A model generated the notes under the pieces. It saw only the letters and a list, made by a program, of their open reading frames with translations. It did no database searches and was not told the DNA's origin. The position numbers and the translations under genes were made by a program. Shown piece by piece: positions 63,158 through 64,000 of a stretch of DNA of 64,000 nucleotides. Source of the DNA: a bacterium (GTDB taxonomy: Bacteria; Desulfobacterota; Binatia; DP-6); NCBI GenBank assembly GCA_026129405.1, contig JAHCID010000001.1, positions 1,054,001 to 1,118,000 on the forward strand, written 5' to 3'. Each line of letters starts with the position of its first letter. Position 1 is the first letter of the stretch.

Positions 63158-64000
63158 TCAAGCGACCCGCACGGAGTGGCTCTTCAGCGCGAGCCAGACC
63201 GGGCGTCCCGTGTGCAGCCGGAGATCGGCGACGGCGGCGGGGGTGCAGCGCACGAGCCAGGCGCTGCCGCCGGCGGGCACGCAGCGCACCAGCGCGTCCG
63301 CGCCGGCGCGCGTGACGTCGAGCACGGTTGCGGCGACGACGTTGCGGGCCGAGAGCCCCTGCACCGGCGCGATCGCGATCAGCACGTCCTCGGCGCGCAC
63401 GCCGAGCGTGACGGCGCTGCCCGGGGGGCGGTCGGCGTGCAGCGGAATGCTGAGCCCGAGGCCGTCGCCGAGGCGGACGCGCGAGATGCCGCCGGCGACG
63501 TCGTGCTCCATGATCGTCGCCGGCAGCAGGTTCTCGACGCCGCCATCGCGCTCGCCGGCGGCGATCCCGAGCAGATCGCCCGGCGCGCCCTGGGCGACGA
63601 CGCGGCCGTCGCGCAGGAGGAGCGCGGTGTCGGCGAGCGCCAGCGCCTCGCCGACCTGGTGCGTGACCCACAGCACGGGCACCTGCCAGGAGGCGCGCAG
63701 GCGCAGCAGCCAGGGGACGATGCGCTCGCGCAGCGCGACGTCGAGCGCGCCGAGCGGCTCGTCGAGCAGCAGCAGCGCCGGCGCGTGCGCCAGCGCCCGG
63801 GCGAGGGCGACGCGCTGGCGCTCGCCGCCGGAGAGCGTGCCCGGGCGCCGCGCGAGCAGCGGGCCGAGCTCGAGCGTGTCGACGATCTCCGCCAGCCGGG
63901 CGGCGTCGACGCGGGCGCCGAAGGCGACGTTCGCGCGCGCCGAGAGGTGCGGAAAGAGCCCGGCGTCCTGCGGCACGTAGCCGACGCGGCGCTGCTCGGG
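63158..64000 (-). CDS. modC: Molybdate-type ABC transporter ATPase (ModC-like), 5' end outside window
   Basis: The frame is open to the right edge (EQRRVGYVPQDAGLFPHL precedes the first Met inside the window), so Walker A lies outside. Visible: Q-loop VPQDAGLFPHLSARANVAFG, signature LSGGERQRVALARAL, Walker B LLLLDEPLGALD, switch His WVTHQ, and a C-terminal regulatory part with TOBE/MOP-like strands (GGVENLLPATI, GLSARNVVAATVLDV, VRCVPAGGSAWLVRC) that bind molybdate in ModC. Imports molybdate or tungstate with ModA/ModB, which should lie just beyond the window. Confidence 0.85.
   Translation of the reverse strand, partial: PEQRRVGYVPQDAGLFPHLSARANVAFGARVDAARLAEIVDTLELGPLLARRPGTLSGGERQRVALARALAHAPALLLLDEPLGALDVALRERIVPWLLRLRASWQVPVLWVTHQVGEALALADTALLLRDGRVVAQGAPGDLLGIAAGERDGGVENLLPATIMEHDVAGGISRVRLGDGLGLSIPLHADRPPGSAVTLGVRAEDVLIAIAPVQGLSARNVVAATVLDVTRAGADALVRCVPAGGSAWLVRCTPAAVADLRLHTGRPVWLALKSHSVRVA

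Overview
This window is about 72 percent G+C and carries roughly 60 tightly packed protein genes on both strands. I saw no rRNA or tRNA gene, no CRISPR array, no insertion sequence and no phage genes. Apolipoprotein N-acyltransferase, lipoprotein signal peptides, a multiheme periplasmic cytochrome and a MoxR/Bat operon point to a didermic (Gram-negative) bacterium. Two luciferase-like (F420/flavin type) oxidoreductases, a Rieske oxygenase, acyl-CoA enzymes, a thiolase, a synthase-DUF35 fusion, phytanoyl-CoA dioxygenase-like and amidohydrolase-2 genes fit an environmental high-GC lineage with wide aliphatic/aromatic catabolism, such as the Deltaproteobacteria-like or Candidatus Binatota groups. 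That placement is inference from gene content only. Three apparent frameshifts and two long G runs suggest a draft or metagenome assembly.

Left part (1-6.6 kb): the 3' part of a pectinacetylesterase-like hydrolase, a DUF4336 protein, a catabolic operon (crotonase, Rieske oxygenase, TetR) behind two TetR-type palindromes, small secreted metal-binding and LprI-like proteins, and an LLM oxidoreductase. From 17.9 down to 6.6 kb on the minus strand runs one compact operon: 34-codon ORF, periplasmic HAD phosphatase, arylsulfatase, MoxR ATPase, DUF58, DUF4381 (frameshifted), fused BatA-BatB, BatC-like TPR protein, BatD, and an octaheme cytochrome with HEAT and TPR regions. From 18 to 26.6 kb lie secreted proteins, a WG-repeat protein, a 1055-residue lipoprotein sulfatase, an HMG-CoA-synthase-like/DUF35 fusion and a phosphofructokinase.

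Middle (26.5-44.5 kb): an ynfA/ABC exporter operon, an acyl-CoA dehydrogenase, a winged-helix/GHKL/STAS-like regulator preceded by two 25-bp near-palindromic repeats, a thiolase, a lipoprotein/DUF4105 group, a beta-helix protein, a hybrid histidine kinase, a class A penicillin-binding protein, and a sulfotransferase/CYTH/split chromate transporter operon.

Right part (44.5-64 kb): acyl-CoA ligase, amidohydrolase, PhyH enzyme, glcG-malate synthase pair, two tandem paralogues of unknown function with a sirtuin, protein phosphatase, LLM enzyme, MFS transporter, SDR, and the housekeeping cluster alaS-phoH-ybeY-lnt. The window ends inside a ModC-like ATPase gene.

A theme across the window is the start region. 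Many first-of-operon genes lack a Shine-Dalgarno sequence and instead have a TAnnnn hexamer whose first T lies 12 to 14 bases before the start codon, often with a TTG-type -35 box 17 or 18 bases upstream. This suggests widespread leaderless transcription. Internal operon genes overlap by ATGA, GTGA or TGATG.
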